A stretch of DNA of 64,000 nucleotides, from NCBI RefSeq assembly GCF_038150125.1, contig NZ_JBBVMF010000011.1:62001-126000 (forward strand), written 5' to 3'. The DNA is from SW132 sp038150125. GTDB taxonomy: Bacteria; Bacteroidota; Rhodothermia; Balneolales; Balneolaceae. Shown here one piece after another: positions 53,959 through 63,442 of the stretch (positions within the stretch are counted from its first letter, which is position 1; every line of letters starts with the position of its first letter). Under the pieces are notes generated by a model. It saw only the letters and a program-made list of their open reading frames with translations. It searched no databases and had not been told where the DNA came from. The translations under genes were made by a program, and so were the position numbers.

Positions 53959-55578
53959 ATGTTAGAAAAAAACAGACTTTATATTGTCGCGGCTGCACTG
54001 GTGTTTCTCGTTTCAGTTTCAATAACGGGTTGTCAATCAGAAGACAAAATCAGTAACAAGCCGAATATTGTTTTTGTATTTACGGATGATCACGCAAGTC
54101 ATGCGATTAGTGCCTATGGGTCGGATATCATTGAAACTCCGAATATGGATCGCCTGGCAAATGAAGGTATACTTTTTCGTAATGCTTTTGTAACAAATTC
54201 GATTTGTGCCCCAAGCCGTGCAGTATTGCTTACCGGGAAACACAGTCATGTTAACGGTCAGCTTACAAACGGTCAGGAGTTTGATGGAGATCAGTTAACG
54301 TTCCCGAAAATTTTACAAGAGGCCGGTTATCAGACAGCCTTGATAGGGAAATGGCATCTGCAAAGTAACCCCACCGGGTATGATCACTGGGATATATTAC
54401 CGGGACAGGGACATTACTATAATCCTGAATTTATAACTCAGGAGAGGACACACCAGATTGAGGGATATGTTACCGATATCATCACCGACAAAGTCATCAA
54501 CTGGATTGATGACAAACAAAATAGTGACCAACCATTTATGGTAAGCTATCACCATAAAGCTCCCCACAGAAACTGGAAGCCACACCCTGATGACCTGGGA
54601 ATGTTTGATGACGTAAAAATCCCGGAACCTGAGACACTTTTTGCGAATTGGTCCGGTGAGCTAACTGATGAACAAGCCAGTGAGGATGTTATAGATGTAG
54701 AATTGAAAAATAGAACCTCTGCAGTGGAAACTCAGGAAATGACGCTAATGAATCATTTTTATAAGGGTTGGGATTTAAAATTCCCACCTGATAGTATAGA
54801 AATAGAAACGCGCCACTTAGATCTTTGGAAAAGCAGATACAATAGATTCACTGAAGAACAGAAAGCGGAGTGGGATCAGGTATTCGGTAAGTATTACCAG
54901 GAGTATAATGAAAGTGAACTTGAGGGCGCAGAGCGTCTGAGCTGGATTTATCAGCGCTATATAAAAGATTACTTATCCACAATTAAATCTGTTGATGATA
55001 ATCTGGGCAGATTACTGGATTATCTGGATGAGGAGGGTCTTGCGGATAACACGATTATAATTTATGCATCTGATCAGGGTTTTTTTCTGGGAGATCATGG
55101 ATGGTATGATAAACGCTGGATGTATGAAGAGTCACTTCGATTTCCATTGATGATGAGATGGCCTGATGGGATTGAAGCTGGAATCGAAAATAACGATTTA
55201 GTTCAAAATATTGATTTAGCACCAACCGTAGTTGATTTTTCAGGTCTTGATGCCCCTAAAGAAATGCAGGGAATGAGTTTAGTACCACTCACACAAAATT
55301 TGACGCCTGACGACTGGCGCTCGTCTATCTACTATCACTATTACGAGTTTCCGGGCGCTCACGAAGTTCAGCGTCATTACGGAGTTCGGACTGACAGGTA
55401 TAAACTCATTCACTACTATCAAATTGATGAGTGGGAGCTGTTTGATTTACAGAAGGATCCGAATGAAATTCAAAGCGTATATAATGACTCTGAATACAGC
55501 GAGATAGTGAATGAACTAAAAGCAGAATTACAGCTCTTACGCGATCAGTTTCAGGTGCCGGAAGAGGACTCTTTATAG
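53959..55578 (+). CDS. Exported type I (formylglycine) sulfatase lipoprotein
   Basis: The 539-residue enzyme has a lipobox (SVSITGC, Cys25), the first metal site NIVFVFTDDHASH, and the formylglycine motif C83-A-P-S-R87 followed by AVLLTGK, so it needs an anaerobic-type or aerobic maturase encoded elsewhere. Second metal site: YASDQGFFLGDHGWYDKRWM. Length and layout fit S1-family sulfatases acting on carbohydrate sulfate. The neighbours (oxidoreductase, DUF1080, epimerase) support use of sulfated glycans. Confidence 0.93.
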   Translation: MLEKNRLYIVAAALVFLVSVSITGCQSEDKISNKPNIVFVFTDDHASHAISAYGSDIIETPNMDRLANEGILFRNAFVTNSICAPSRAVLLTGKHSHVNGQLTNGQEFDGDQLTFPKILQEAGYQTALIGKWHLQSNPTGYDHWDILPGQGHYYNPEFITQERTHQIEGYVTDIITDKVINWIDDKQNSDQPFMVSYHHKAPHRNWKPHPDDLGMFDDVKIPEPETLFANWSGELTDEQASEDVIDVELKNRTSAVETQEMTLMNHFYKGWDLKFPPDSIEIETRHLDLWKSRYNRFTEEQKAEWDQVFGKYYQEYNESELEGAERLSWIYQRYIKDYLSTIKSVDDNLGRLLDYLDEEGLADNTIIIYASDQGFFLGDHGWYDKRWMYEESLRFPLMMRWPDGIEAGIENNDLVQNIDLAPTVVDFSGLDAPKEMQGMSLVPLTQNLTPDDWRSSIYYHYYEFPGAHEVQRHYGVRTDRYKLIHYYQIDEWELFDLQKDPNEIQSVYNDSEYSEIVNELKAELQLLRDQFQVPEEDSL

Positions 55579-55756
55579 CTGTCGTAGTAATTGTATAAAA
55601 CTGCGAGTAAGCTTTAGGTTTACACTAAGTAATAAATGAAATTACACTCAATCAACCGTAAACTAATTGTTGATTTATCTCCTAAGGTGGATCATATTAC
55701 TTACCCTGAAACTACTACATTTTTTTAAGTTGGGATTCGTGTATATACAAAAATAA

Positions 55757-56156
55757 GGTTCTACCGGAAAGTTTGTGGGTTGATGGCAAAATATGTGAAT
55801 AATCACTCAGAACATGTTCAAAATTTCCCAAAATTATAGGCCATTGCTTTTGCAGATCCTTCTCTTCGCCATCAACGACAATGGCTCGATCAGGATGACG
55901 CGCTCATTTGTTAGCAGGTGGGCAGCGTGGGTGCATTCGTCGTTTTCAATATCGCCTTGTCGTCACGCCGCCCGACACCCCAGACGAATCATTGTCATTC
56001 TGAATAAAACGGTGGTTTTCCGTTTTGTGAAGAATCTGAAAAAGCAACAGGTTTTGTGCTATAAAATGACTGGAATAATCTCCTTATTGACCACCTGGCT
56101 TAATTAGACCATGTATAGGATTATAACATGTACCCGCAAACTTTACCGGTAGAACC
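55757..56156. mobile_element. 400-bp MITE with 8-bp target duplication
   Basis: The ends are inverted repeats of about 25 bp: GGTTCTACCGGAAAGTTTG at the left, and the complement of CAAACTTTACCGGTAGAACC at the right. AAAAATAA flanks both sides exactly (55749-55756 and 56157-56164). The interior has no transposase; it contains the Bacteroidota-type dispersed motif CATTGTCATTCTGAATAAAA. An 8-bp duplication and GGTTCT ends fit an ISL3-type transposase acting in trans. It lies 8 bp beyond the duplication from the oxidoreductase start and may affect its expression. Confidence 0.85.
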
Positions 56157-56172
56157 AAAAATAATTTAGAAT

Positions 56173-57426
56173 ATGAACCGAAAGAAATTTATTAAAAACT
56201 CGATACTGGGCATTGGACTATTTAACATAGTTCCGCGACACGTATTGGGAGGAAACGGCTATACGGCCCCGAGTGACCAGCTGACTAAAGCGGTCATAGG
56301 CGTGGGTATGATGGGAAAAGGACATCTCACCTATCCGGGGGCGCGACTGGTTGCCGTTTGTGATGTAGATCAGCATCACCTGCAGCAGGCGCTGGATATC
56401 ACGGGGCCGGATGTGAAAGGATATACAGATTACCGGGAAGTTTTACAGAGAGATGATATCGATATCGTTCATATCGCAACGCCGCCTCACTGGCACGGTA
56501 AAATGGCGGTGGATGCCGCTGAGGCCGGAAAAGACATCTGGTGTGAAAAACCGATGACCCGCACTATCGGCGAGGGTAAAAAAGTAGTTGAGGCCGTTCA
56601 GCGCAATGGACGTATATTCCGCCTTAATACCTGGTTCCGGTTTAGAGATAATTTTTACGGTATGGGTACACCGGTCAAGCCGATCAAAAAATTAGTAGCA
56701 AATGATGTATTTGGCTGGCCCCTGAAGGTGACTATCAACGAGAGCACCGGCTTTAACTGGAAGTTCAACTGGACCGGCCTGGAAAACCTTCAGCCGGAAT
56801 GGATACCGGAAGATCTTGATTACGACCGGTGGCTGGGACCTGCCCCGGATAAACCGTACAGCGATCACCGCACACACGTCACGTTCCGCGGATACTGGGA
56901 TTACGACGGGGGCGGATTGGGTGATATGGGCCAGCACTACCTTGATCCTGTGCAATATATACTCGACAAAGATCATACAAGTCCCGTCGCCATAACGGCG
57001 GATGCTCCACAGCAACATCCTGACGCAGTGGGCTCGTGGAGGAGAGTTGAGATGACCTACGAGGATGGCTGCCAGATTATCCTCGACGGTGAGAACAGAG
57101 ATACCAATGCCGCTTTTATTGAAGGCCCTGAGGGTAAGCTGTTTCGTGGATTTCAGTCAGACATCCCCAACATTCGCCGACTGGCTGCCTCCCTGCCTGA
57201 CCCCGAACCCCAGGTCACCGATTTCAGTCAGGCTGTAAAAAACCGGCAGACGTTTGCCCTGAATGAAGCCAATGGGCATCGTTCGTGCACGCTTGTTAAT
57301 CTCGGCAAAATCGCGGTGCGGCTCGGCCGGAATCTCAAATTTGATCCCGAAACACAAGAATTTATCGGGGACGAGGCCGCCAACCGGCTTATCAATCAGC
57401 CGATGCGAGCGCCATGGAAAATATAG
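56173..57426 (+). CDS. Gfo/Idh/MocA-family oxidoreductase, exported type
   Basis: The 417-residue protein starts with a Tat-like or Sec leader (MNRKKFIKNSILGIGLF), then a Rossmann NAD(P) domain with AVIGVGMMGKGH, HIATPPHWHGKMA and the catalytic-site EKPMTRT (Lys), and the C-terminal dimer domain with GGGLGDMGQHYLDP. Such secreted members oxidise or isomerise sugars, including the 3-position of glycosides. The next reading frame upstream of the DUF1080 gene follows closely, which fits joint action on keto-glycosides. Confidence 0.92.
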   Translation: MNRKKFIKNSILGIGLFNIVPRHVLGGNGYTAPSDQLTKAVIGVGMMGKGHLTYPGARLVAVCDVDQHHLQQALDITGPDVKGYTDYREVLQRDDIDIVHIATPPHWHGKMAVDAAEAGKDIWCEKPMTRTIGEGKKVVEAVQRNGRIFRLNTWFRFRDNFYGMGTPVKPIKKLVANDVFGWPLKVTINESTGFNWKFNWTGLENLQPEWIPEDLDYDRWLGPAPDKPYSDHRTHVTFRGYWDYDGGGLGDMGQHYLDPVQYILDKDHTSPVAITADAPQQHPDAVGSWRRVEMTYEDGCQIILDGENRDTNAAFIEGPEGKLFRGFQSDIPNIRRLAASLPDPEPQVTDFSQAVKNRQTFALNEANGHRSCTLVNLGKIAVRLGRNLKFDPETQEFIGDEAANRLINQPMRAPWKI

Positions 57427-57484
57427 AACTTCCCTGCTAATGGACATTCAAAGGATATTAAACCACACAGACCTACGACGCAAA

Positions 57485-60400
57485 ATGAGACTTTCTAATT
57501 TATCTTGTGTTCTACTAGCGATACTGCTTCTGATCTCCTGCGCACCCTTAAAGAAAGCGACACATAACGGGGAAGAGGATGTAATATCAGCCAACCAGCT
57601 CACAGAGCTTAAGGACCTGGTACAACAACTTCCCACAAATAATAGCACCGAAAATGTCTGGATTAATGAGCAAATTCTGGATATGGGTTCTTCGGCTACT
57701 CAAGCTCTCGTTGGAATGCTCAAGTCGCCGGGAATCGGTAATGACACCTACGCCCGGTATGCCGTCAACGGGCTTGTGAAGTATGTTTCGCGACCCGGAG
57801 CAGAAGCTGAACGATCTTCTTTTGAGCACGTGCTTCTCTCAGAACTTCAATCCTCTCATCCAGTAGCCGTAAAGATATTTCTAATGGAACAGCTCGAGCT
57901 GGTTGGCAGCAATGCGTCTTTACCGGTCATTCAGCCTTACCTTGCAGATGAACAGCTTTATACTGCAGCGTCTCAGGTACTGCGGAGCGTTAATACTCCA
58001 AAAGCTGAAGCAGCCCTGTTGCAGGCATTACCAAAAGCCACGATTCCCCACCGCGCTGTGTTGATTAAAACCTTAGGTGATATGGAGGCCACGTCATCAG
58101 AATTAGTACGTCAAGTTCAGACGATGGCAAATAGCACCAATGAGAATCTAAAGATTAATGCACTTTACGCCCTGGCCAACAGTGGAAATCCTGATGCTTC
58201 AGAAACAATTAATAATTATGGATCAGTTCAGGACAAGATCCGATTTGCTCATCGACTTGCAGAAGAGGGTTATACTCAACAAAGTGCGCAGGCAGCCAGG
58301 GAGATTTATAATTCCGAACAGCCTGCACATCATCGAATTGCTGCCTTGACATTGTTTCATCAGTCGCAGGACCCGGAATCTCCTGATCTCCTTATGACTG
58401 CTGCAATAGATACCCATGCTGAGTTACGGTCGGCAGCGCTGGATTTAATCCGCGATATCGAAGGGACGCAAATCACCAGTGAGCTCACCAATTTGCTGAA
58501 TCAAGCCAACCCGGAAGTTCGTGCCGATATCATTGAAACACTGGGACAGCGAGGCGACCGGCAAGCCTGGTATATTGTGCAGCAGTACATGCGTGATGAT
58601 AACAGGGAAGTACGTCTGGCTGCTATTGGCGCTTCCACGGCGCTTGGCAGTACGGGCGCCATCGGTTCACTCCTCCGCGCTTTGGATAATGCGGACGAAG
58701 CCAATGAGATCGATGTCGTTAAAAAAGCACTGCTCCAACAACCTTCTCAGGCTCTGTTTTCAACGGCTGAGCAACAGTGGATGAATCTCTCGACACAAAG
58801 CAAAGTGACCCTAATTGAGGTGCTTGCCCAGCGTCGTGGACGACAATATATGGATCAACTGCTCAGTGAGCTTAACACCTTTGACGGCGATGTACGCTTA
58901 GCAACATTTCAAGCCCTGTCAGCCCTGGGTACGCCAGACGATCTCTCCAGGTTTGTGAATCTGCTTCCCAGAGCACGCAATGAAGAGGAGACCAATGCTA
59001 TTCAGCAGGCCATAGCTTCGGTTGCGGCAGACATTCCAGATGAACAGTCACGAACGGAGCCTGTTATAAACGCTCTCGGGCAACCCACCACGGAACAGGT
59101 CCCTGCGCTGCTGGAAACACTCGGAATAATCGGAGGAGAACAGGCCGTTGAGTCGGTTTCCTCCTACACCAGCCACTCCAATACAGACGTACGAGACAGT
59201 GCAATTTCAGAGCTGGCGAACTGGCCGGACGCCCGGGCTATCCAGCCGATCCTGGAAACACTTGAAACCACGGACGCAGAAAAGAGCAGGCGACTACTCG
59301 ATGGACTCGCTCGAATTGTCCGGAGTTCACACTACTCGGATACTGATAAAGTCCAATTCCTGGCTGAAGCTGCTGATGCTGTTTCTACAGAAGAAGCAAG
59401 CATATTGGTACTGGGAGCTTTGTCGGGAATTCACTCTGAGGCTTCACTCCGGACAGTTATATCCTTCTTTGAAAACAGCAGTCAGGAAGTTCAAAACAAG
59501 GCCTACCAGGCTGCTGCGGAAATACTGGTGCCCTCCTACCGGTTCTCAGAAGATTTCGATGGGGCAGGCCAGGCACTCTCCGTCCTTGAGGCTGCGACCG
59601 ATTCAACAACCAGGCAAAAGGTTATCGGCTACATTCAGGAATTTCAATCACAGCAGGAATTATCAGAAGGATTCAACGCCCTCTTCAACGGAACAGACCT
59701 GACGGGATGGACCGGTGACAAGGAGGCGTACGAGGTACAAGACGGTCAGCTTATTCACCAGCCCGGGGAGAACGGACATCTTTTCAGCCAACAGGAATAC
59801 GGTGACTTCATCCTTCGCTTTCAATTTAAATTAACGCCGGGGGCCAACAACGGCCTGGCGATCCGCGCTCCGCTTGAGGGGAATCCGGCCTACCAGGGCA
59901 TGGAGCTGCAGATCCTGGATAACAGCGCTGAAAAATGGAGCGACCTGGAACCCTACCAATACCACGGATCGATTTATGGTGTTGCCTCCGCTGAACGAGG
60001 ACACCTAAAACCGGCCGGTGAGTGGAATACCCAGCAGGTGATAGCCAACGGGGCCCAAATCACCGTGACGCTTAACGGCGTAACAATCCTGGGTGTCGAT
60101 CTTAGTGAGATGGATAACTCAGACACGCCCGATGGTGAGGATCATCCCGGCCTGTCGCGCGACAGTGGACACATTGGCTTTATGGGACATGGTGATGAGG
60201 TGGCGTTCCGTAACATCCAGATCCGCGATTTGAATGTGTATTATCCGAATTATATGGGATCTGAACAGCAAGCTGGAATGAATCATCCGCCGGAAGGCTA
60301 CAAGGCCCTGTTCAACGGAGAAAACCTGGACGGATGGAAGGGACTGGTGGGCAACCCGGATACGCGAGCCGAGATGAGCGATCAAGAACTGGCGGCAGCC

Positions 60401-61447
60401 CGGGAGAAAGCCGATCGCGTGATGCAGCAGCACTGGTCGGTCCGGGACGGCATCCTTTATTTTGACGGTAATGGAGAAAGCCTGGCAACTGTTGAGGATT
60501 TCAAAGATTTTGAAATGCTGCTGGACTGGAAAATAGAGCCGGGCGGAGACAGTGGTGTCTATCTGCGCGGCACCCCACAGGTTCAGATTTGGGATATAAC
60601 CCAGAACCCGGTGGGATCTGGCGGACTCTATAACAATCAGCAGCACCCGAGTGAACCGCTTGTTCCGGCTGACCGTCCGATCAGAGAGTGGAACCGGATG
60701 CGCATCAAGATGGTCGGTGAGCAGGTGACCGTGCATCTCAATAATCAATTGGTGGTGGACGATGTAGTCTTGGAAAACTACTGGAACCGCGATAAACGGA
60801 TCTATCCTGAGGGACAGATTGAACTGCAGTCCCACAGCACCCCACTGTATTTCAAGAATGTGTTTATTCGTGAGATTCCCCGCCCGGAATCCCTTTTCAA
60901 CGGGGAAGATCTCACCGGCTGGGAGATTGTTGACGGTGAGTCTGGCAGCTGGCAGGTCTTTGGTGGTATGTTAACTGCCGTCAATCAAAGCAGTGGCTGG
61001 CTCTCTTCCGCAACATTGTATGACAATTTTAAACTGGAGCTTGAATACCGGCTGCCTGAAGGCGGTAACAGCGGCATTTTTCTGCGGGCACCCCGCGAGG
61101 GTAATCCCGCCTACCAGGGTATGGAGATCCAACTGCTGGATGACTATGCTGAGGAATATGCTGAACTGGAACCATCACAATATACCGGCAGCATTTATGG
61201 CGTGAAAGAACCATCCAGCCGTGCCACCAAGCCGGCCGGGCAGTGGCAGGAAATGGTGATCCGGGCCGACGGTCCACATATCAAAATTACCCTGAACGGG
61301 GAGATCATTACCAGCACCAGCCTGGTCAATCACATGGAAAAAGTAAATGAGCATCCGGGACTCAAACGGAGAAGAGGCTATATAGGCTTGCAGAACCACG
61401 GAACGGTAGTTGAATTCAATAATATCCGGATCACTGAAATTGAGTAA
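57485..61447 (+). CDS. Large lipoprotein: HEAT repeats plus three DUF1080 domains
   Basis: The ATG at 57485 puts a lipobox (LLLISC, Cys19) at the N-terminus; earlier in-frame starts overlap the oxidoreductase gene. Residues about 60-720 form HEAT-type helical repeats (for example NPEVRADIIETLGQRGDRQA). Three DUF1080/3-keto-glycoside hydrolase domains follow, each opening with LFNG: LFNGTDLTGWTG near 735, LFNGENLDGWKG near 940 and LFNGEDLTGWEI near 1138. Domains 1 and 3 share EGNPAYQGME. DUF1080 proteins cleave 3-keto sugars or bind glycans. Three copies on one scaffold is unusual; 1320 residues. Confidence 0.9.
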   Translation: MRLSNLSCVLLAILLLISCAPLKKATHNGEEDVISANQLTELKDLVQQLPTNNSTENVWINEQILDMGSSATQALVGMLKSPGIGNDTYARYAVNGLVKYVSRPGAEAERSSFEHVLLSELQSSHPVAVKIFLMEQLELVGSNASLPVIQPYLADEQLYTAASQVLRSVNTPKAEAALLQALPKATIPHRAVLIKTLGDMEATSSELVRQVQTMANSTNENLKINALYALANSGNPDASETINNYGSVQDKIRFAHRLAEEGYTQQSAQAAREIYNSEQPAHHRIAALTLFHQSQDPESPDLLMTAAIDTHAELRSAALDLIRDIEGTQITSELTNLLNQANPEVRADIIETLGQRGDRQAWYIVQQYMRDDNREVRLAAIGASTALGSTGAIGSLLRALDNADEANEIDVVKKALLQQPSQALFSTAEQQWMNLSTQSKVTLIEVLAQRRGRQYMDQLLSELNTFDGDVRLATFQALSALGTPDDLSRFVNLLPRARNEEETNAIQQAIASVAADIPDEQSRTEPVINALGQPTTEQVPALLETLGIIGGEQAVESVSSYTSHSNTDVRDSAISELANWPDARAIQPILETLETTDAEKSRRLLDGLARIVRSSHYSDTDKVQFLAEAADAVSTEEASILVLGALSGIHSEASLRTVISFFENSSQEVQNKAYQAAAEILVPSYRFSEDFDGAGQALSVLEAATDSTTRQKVIGYIQEFQSQQELSEGFNALFNGTDLTGWTGDKEAYEVQDGQLIHQPGENGHLFSQQEYGDFILRFQFKLTPGANNGLAIRAPLEGNPAYQGMELQILDNSAEKWSDLEPYQYHGSIYGVASAERGHLKPAGEWNTQQVIANGAQITVTLNGVTILGVDLSEMDNSDTPDGEDHPGLSRDSGHIGFMGHGDEVAFRNIQIRDLNVYYPNYMGSEQQAGMNHPPEGYKALFNGENLDGWKGLVGNPDTRAEMSDQELAAAREKADRVMQQHWSVRDGILYFDGNGESLATVEDFKDFEMLLDWKIEPGGDSGVYLRGTPQVQIWDITQNPVGSGGLYNNQQHPSEPLVPADRPIREWNRMRIKMVGEQVTVHLNNQLVVDDVVLENYWNRDKRIYPEGQIELQSHSTPLYFKNVFIREIPRPESLFNGEDLTGWEIVDGESGSWQVFGGMLTAVNQSSGWLSSATLYDNFKLELEYRLPEGGNSGIFLRAPREGNPAYQGMEIQLLDDYAEEYAELEPSQYTGSIYGVKEPSSRATKPAGQWQEMVIRADGPHIKITLNGEIITSTSLVNHMEKVNEHPGLKRRRGYIGLQNHGTVVEFNNIRITEIE

Positions 61448-61492
61448 ATAGCGATTTTTTTCTTCGAATGCCTTTTATGGTTATAACGCAAT

Positions 61493-61540
61493 GTTTTACA
61501 AAGCATGCATAATGGTACGCGACGTAAGGCTTTGTAAAAC
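61493..61540. repeat. Perfect 12-bp inverted repeat
   Basis: GTTTTACAAAGC and GCTTTGTAAAAC are exact complements around a 24-base loop, 46 bp after the large lipoprotein gene. It may be a terminator or a small palindromic element; there is no T run directly after it. Confidence 0.6.
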
Positions 61541-61623
61541 CTCGTTGTATCTTCACAGAACTTTTTGTAATAGTTTACTCACTATTTTTAAACGCAACAC
61601 TAATTTCGACTTATTACCTGACC

Positions 61624-62574
61624 ATGACTAAATTATTAAAACATGTTCCGTTTCTACTACTATTTTCATTAGTACTAACTTTGGCTGCGCAGGCACAATC
61701 CGGTATTCCGGGAGCTGAAGCGGCTGGCAAATGGGACATTACACTGAACACACCCGACGGCGAATTCCCTTCCTGGCTGGAAATAGAAACATCAGGCTCC
61801 CAGGCGCTGGTCGGCCAGTTTGTGGGGCCGGTGGGCAGCGCACGCCCGATTTCTGAGATCAACTATGATCCGGAAAGCCGGGTTTACAGCTTCAGGATTC
61901 CAGCCCAGTGGGTTCCCCAGCATCCTGACCCACAATTCGTATTCTCGCTGGAAAATGACAAACTTACCGGCTGGACCATCGACCCCAATGGAAATAAGCT
62001 TGACTGGACGGCCGTACGAGCGCCCTCACTGAAGCGTGAACAAGAACCAAACTGGGGGGAGGAGATAAATCTGCTGGATCAAAATCTTTCACATTGGATC
62101 ACTCCCGAAAACAACCAGTTCCAGATGGAAAATGGCGTGCTGGTAAACAATGAAGCCGGCGGCAATCTCATCACCAAAGAAAAATTTAATGATTTTAAAC
62201 TGTATGCAGAGTTTCGCTATCCGGAAGGCAGTAACGCCGGCATTTATCTTCGCGGGCGGTACGAAGTACAGATTGCCGACAATTACGGTATGGAACCCGA
62301 GAGCCACCTTATCGGCGGTATTTATGGATTTATCGATCCCGCTGTCAATGCTGCTAAGAAGGCCGGCGAATGGCAGACTTATGACATCAAACTCACAGGC
62401 AGGATGGTAACCGTGGTATTGAACGGTATTGAAGTGATCAGTAATCGGCCGATTCCCGGCATCACAGGCGGTGCGCTTAATAGCAATGAAGGCCAGCCGG
62501 GCCCCATCATGCTCCAGGGAGACCACGGCCCCGTTGAATTTAGAAAAATTGTGATAACGCCGGCGCTTAACTAA
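61624..62574 (+). CDS. Secreted DUF1080-domain protein
   Basis: The 316-residue protein has a signal peptide (FLLLFSLVLTLAAQAQ), an N-terminal beta domain (about 30-140; GKWDITLNTPDGEFPSWLEI) and a C-terminal DUF1080 domain (about 145-315; FNDFKLYAEFRYPEGSNAG, IYLRGRYEVQI, GEWQTYDIKLTGR). It is the single-domain counterpart of the large protein upstream. Role: probably hydrolysis or binding of 3-keto-glycosides in the periplasm. Confidence 0.9.
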   Translation: MTKLLKHVPFLLLFSLVLTLAAQAQSGIPGAEAAGKWDITLNTPDGEFPSWLEIETSGSQALVGQFVGPVGSARPISEINYDPESRVYSFRIPAQWVPQHPDPQFVFSLENDKLTGWTIDPNGNKLDWTAVRAPSLKREQEPNWGEEINLLDQNLSHWITPENNQFQMENGVLVNNEAGGNLITKEKFNDFKLYAEFRYPEGSNAGIYLRGRYEVQIADNYGMEPESHLIGGIYGFIDPAVNAAKKAGEWQTYDIKLTGRMVTVVLNGIEVISNRPIPGITGGALNSNEGQPGPIMLQGDHGPVEFRKIVITPALN

Positions 62575-62826
62575 GATTTAGATTTTAAAAATCAATTAAA
62601 GTCTAATATATGATGAGAAAGGGATAAGCCGGTAAATATCTTAAAACAGAACACCATTATTTCTACCCTAAGTGAATAGCTGTTGAAGTAATCCAAACAC
62701 TTAAAAAGAATGATAGACTAATAATCGCTTCATCTTCTTTAGCTGGCTGTAATGCGAAAATTTAATCTCTCAAGATCTGCAAAAACCCAACATATTTATC
62801 ATTTACTCCGATGAATAAACACACCT
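62575..62826. other. Intergenic spacer
   Basis: AT-rich, no gene recognised; it leads into sulfatase remains. Confidence 0.35.
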
Positions 62827-63188
62827 ATGATTAAAAATAAATTTCGCAATCCGAAATGCTTTCTCTCGCGGGCTATTATCTTGACCGGCAGGAACTCCTG
62901 GCAGCTTGAGGATTTGGGCGGTCTTTGGCCGTGCTACCCGCTAAAAGTTTTAGGTATCTCCGGTGGTTTGCAATATAGCCGTAATTTCGAGCCCGCACGC
63001 CGGCCGGTAAACCAGGGTTTCTGAATACCGACGGGAGTCTCAATAAAACCCTCATTTTCGATCACCGGGTAATTTCAGGTTGGTATCACTACCGGAAACA
63101 GAATTTCAGGAAGCCCCTGGCAGAGGAGATATGTGAAGTCGCCAAAGATCCGGAAAGTTTTAAAAATATGGCCGATGATCCGAAATAA
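62827..63188 (+). pseudogene. Sulfatase remnant
   Basis: One frame reads FLSRAIILTGRNSWQLEDLG, the region right after the formylglycine site of sulfatases (CxxSRAAxLTGR), with the catalytic Cys and Pro altered (CFLSR), then RRPVNQGF and a stop. After a large deletion another frame has a sulfatase-like C-terminus (WYHYRKQNFRKPLAEE, AKDPESFKNMADDP). About two thirds of the gene is gone. A second sulfatase once belonged to this cluster. Confidence 0.7.
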
Positions 63189-63442
63189 AGCGAAACTAAA
63201 CATTACCTAAAATCAGAGCAGTACCATAAACTCAGGATCGGTGCGATTCAAGAGCTTTGACTCGTGAATATATCTTTGATGCGTATCCTAACATAAATGA
63301 GAACGCGGCTATTTTTTTTGATAACCAGATCAAACGTGCATTTTACGAATTCTTTATTAGGCAGAATAATCGGTAAAATATTCGTATAGTTAGAGTTGTG
63401 GATCTATAAACGAATACATAATCCTAAAAGAATTCTGTACAT
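63189..63442. other. Spacer before the epimerase gene
   Basis: No intact gene is seen. It may include the last decayed part of the sulfatase gene and the promoter of the next gene. Confidence 0.35.
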
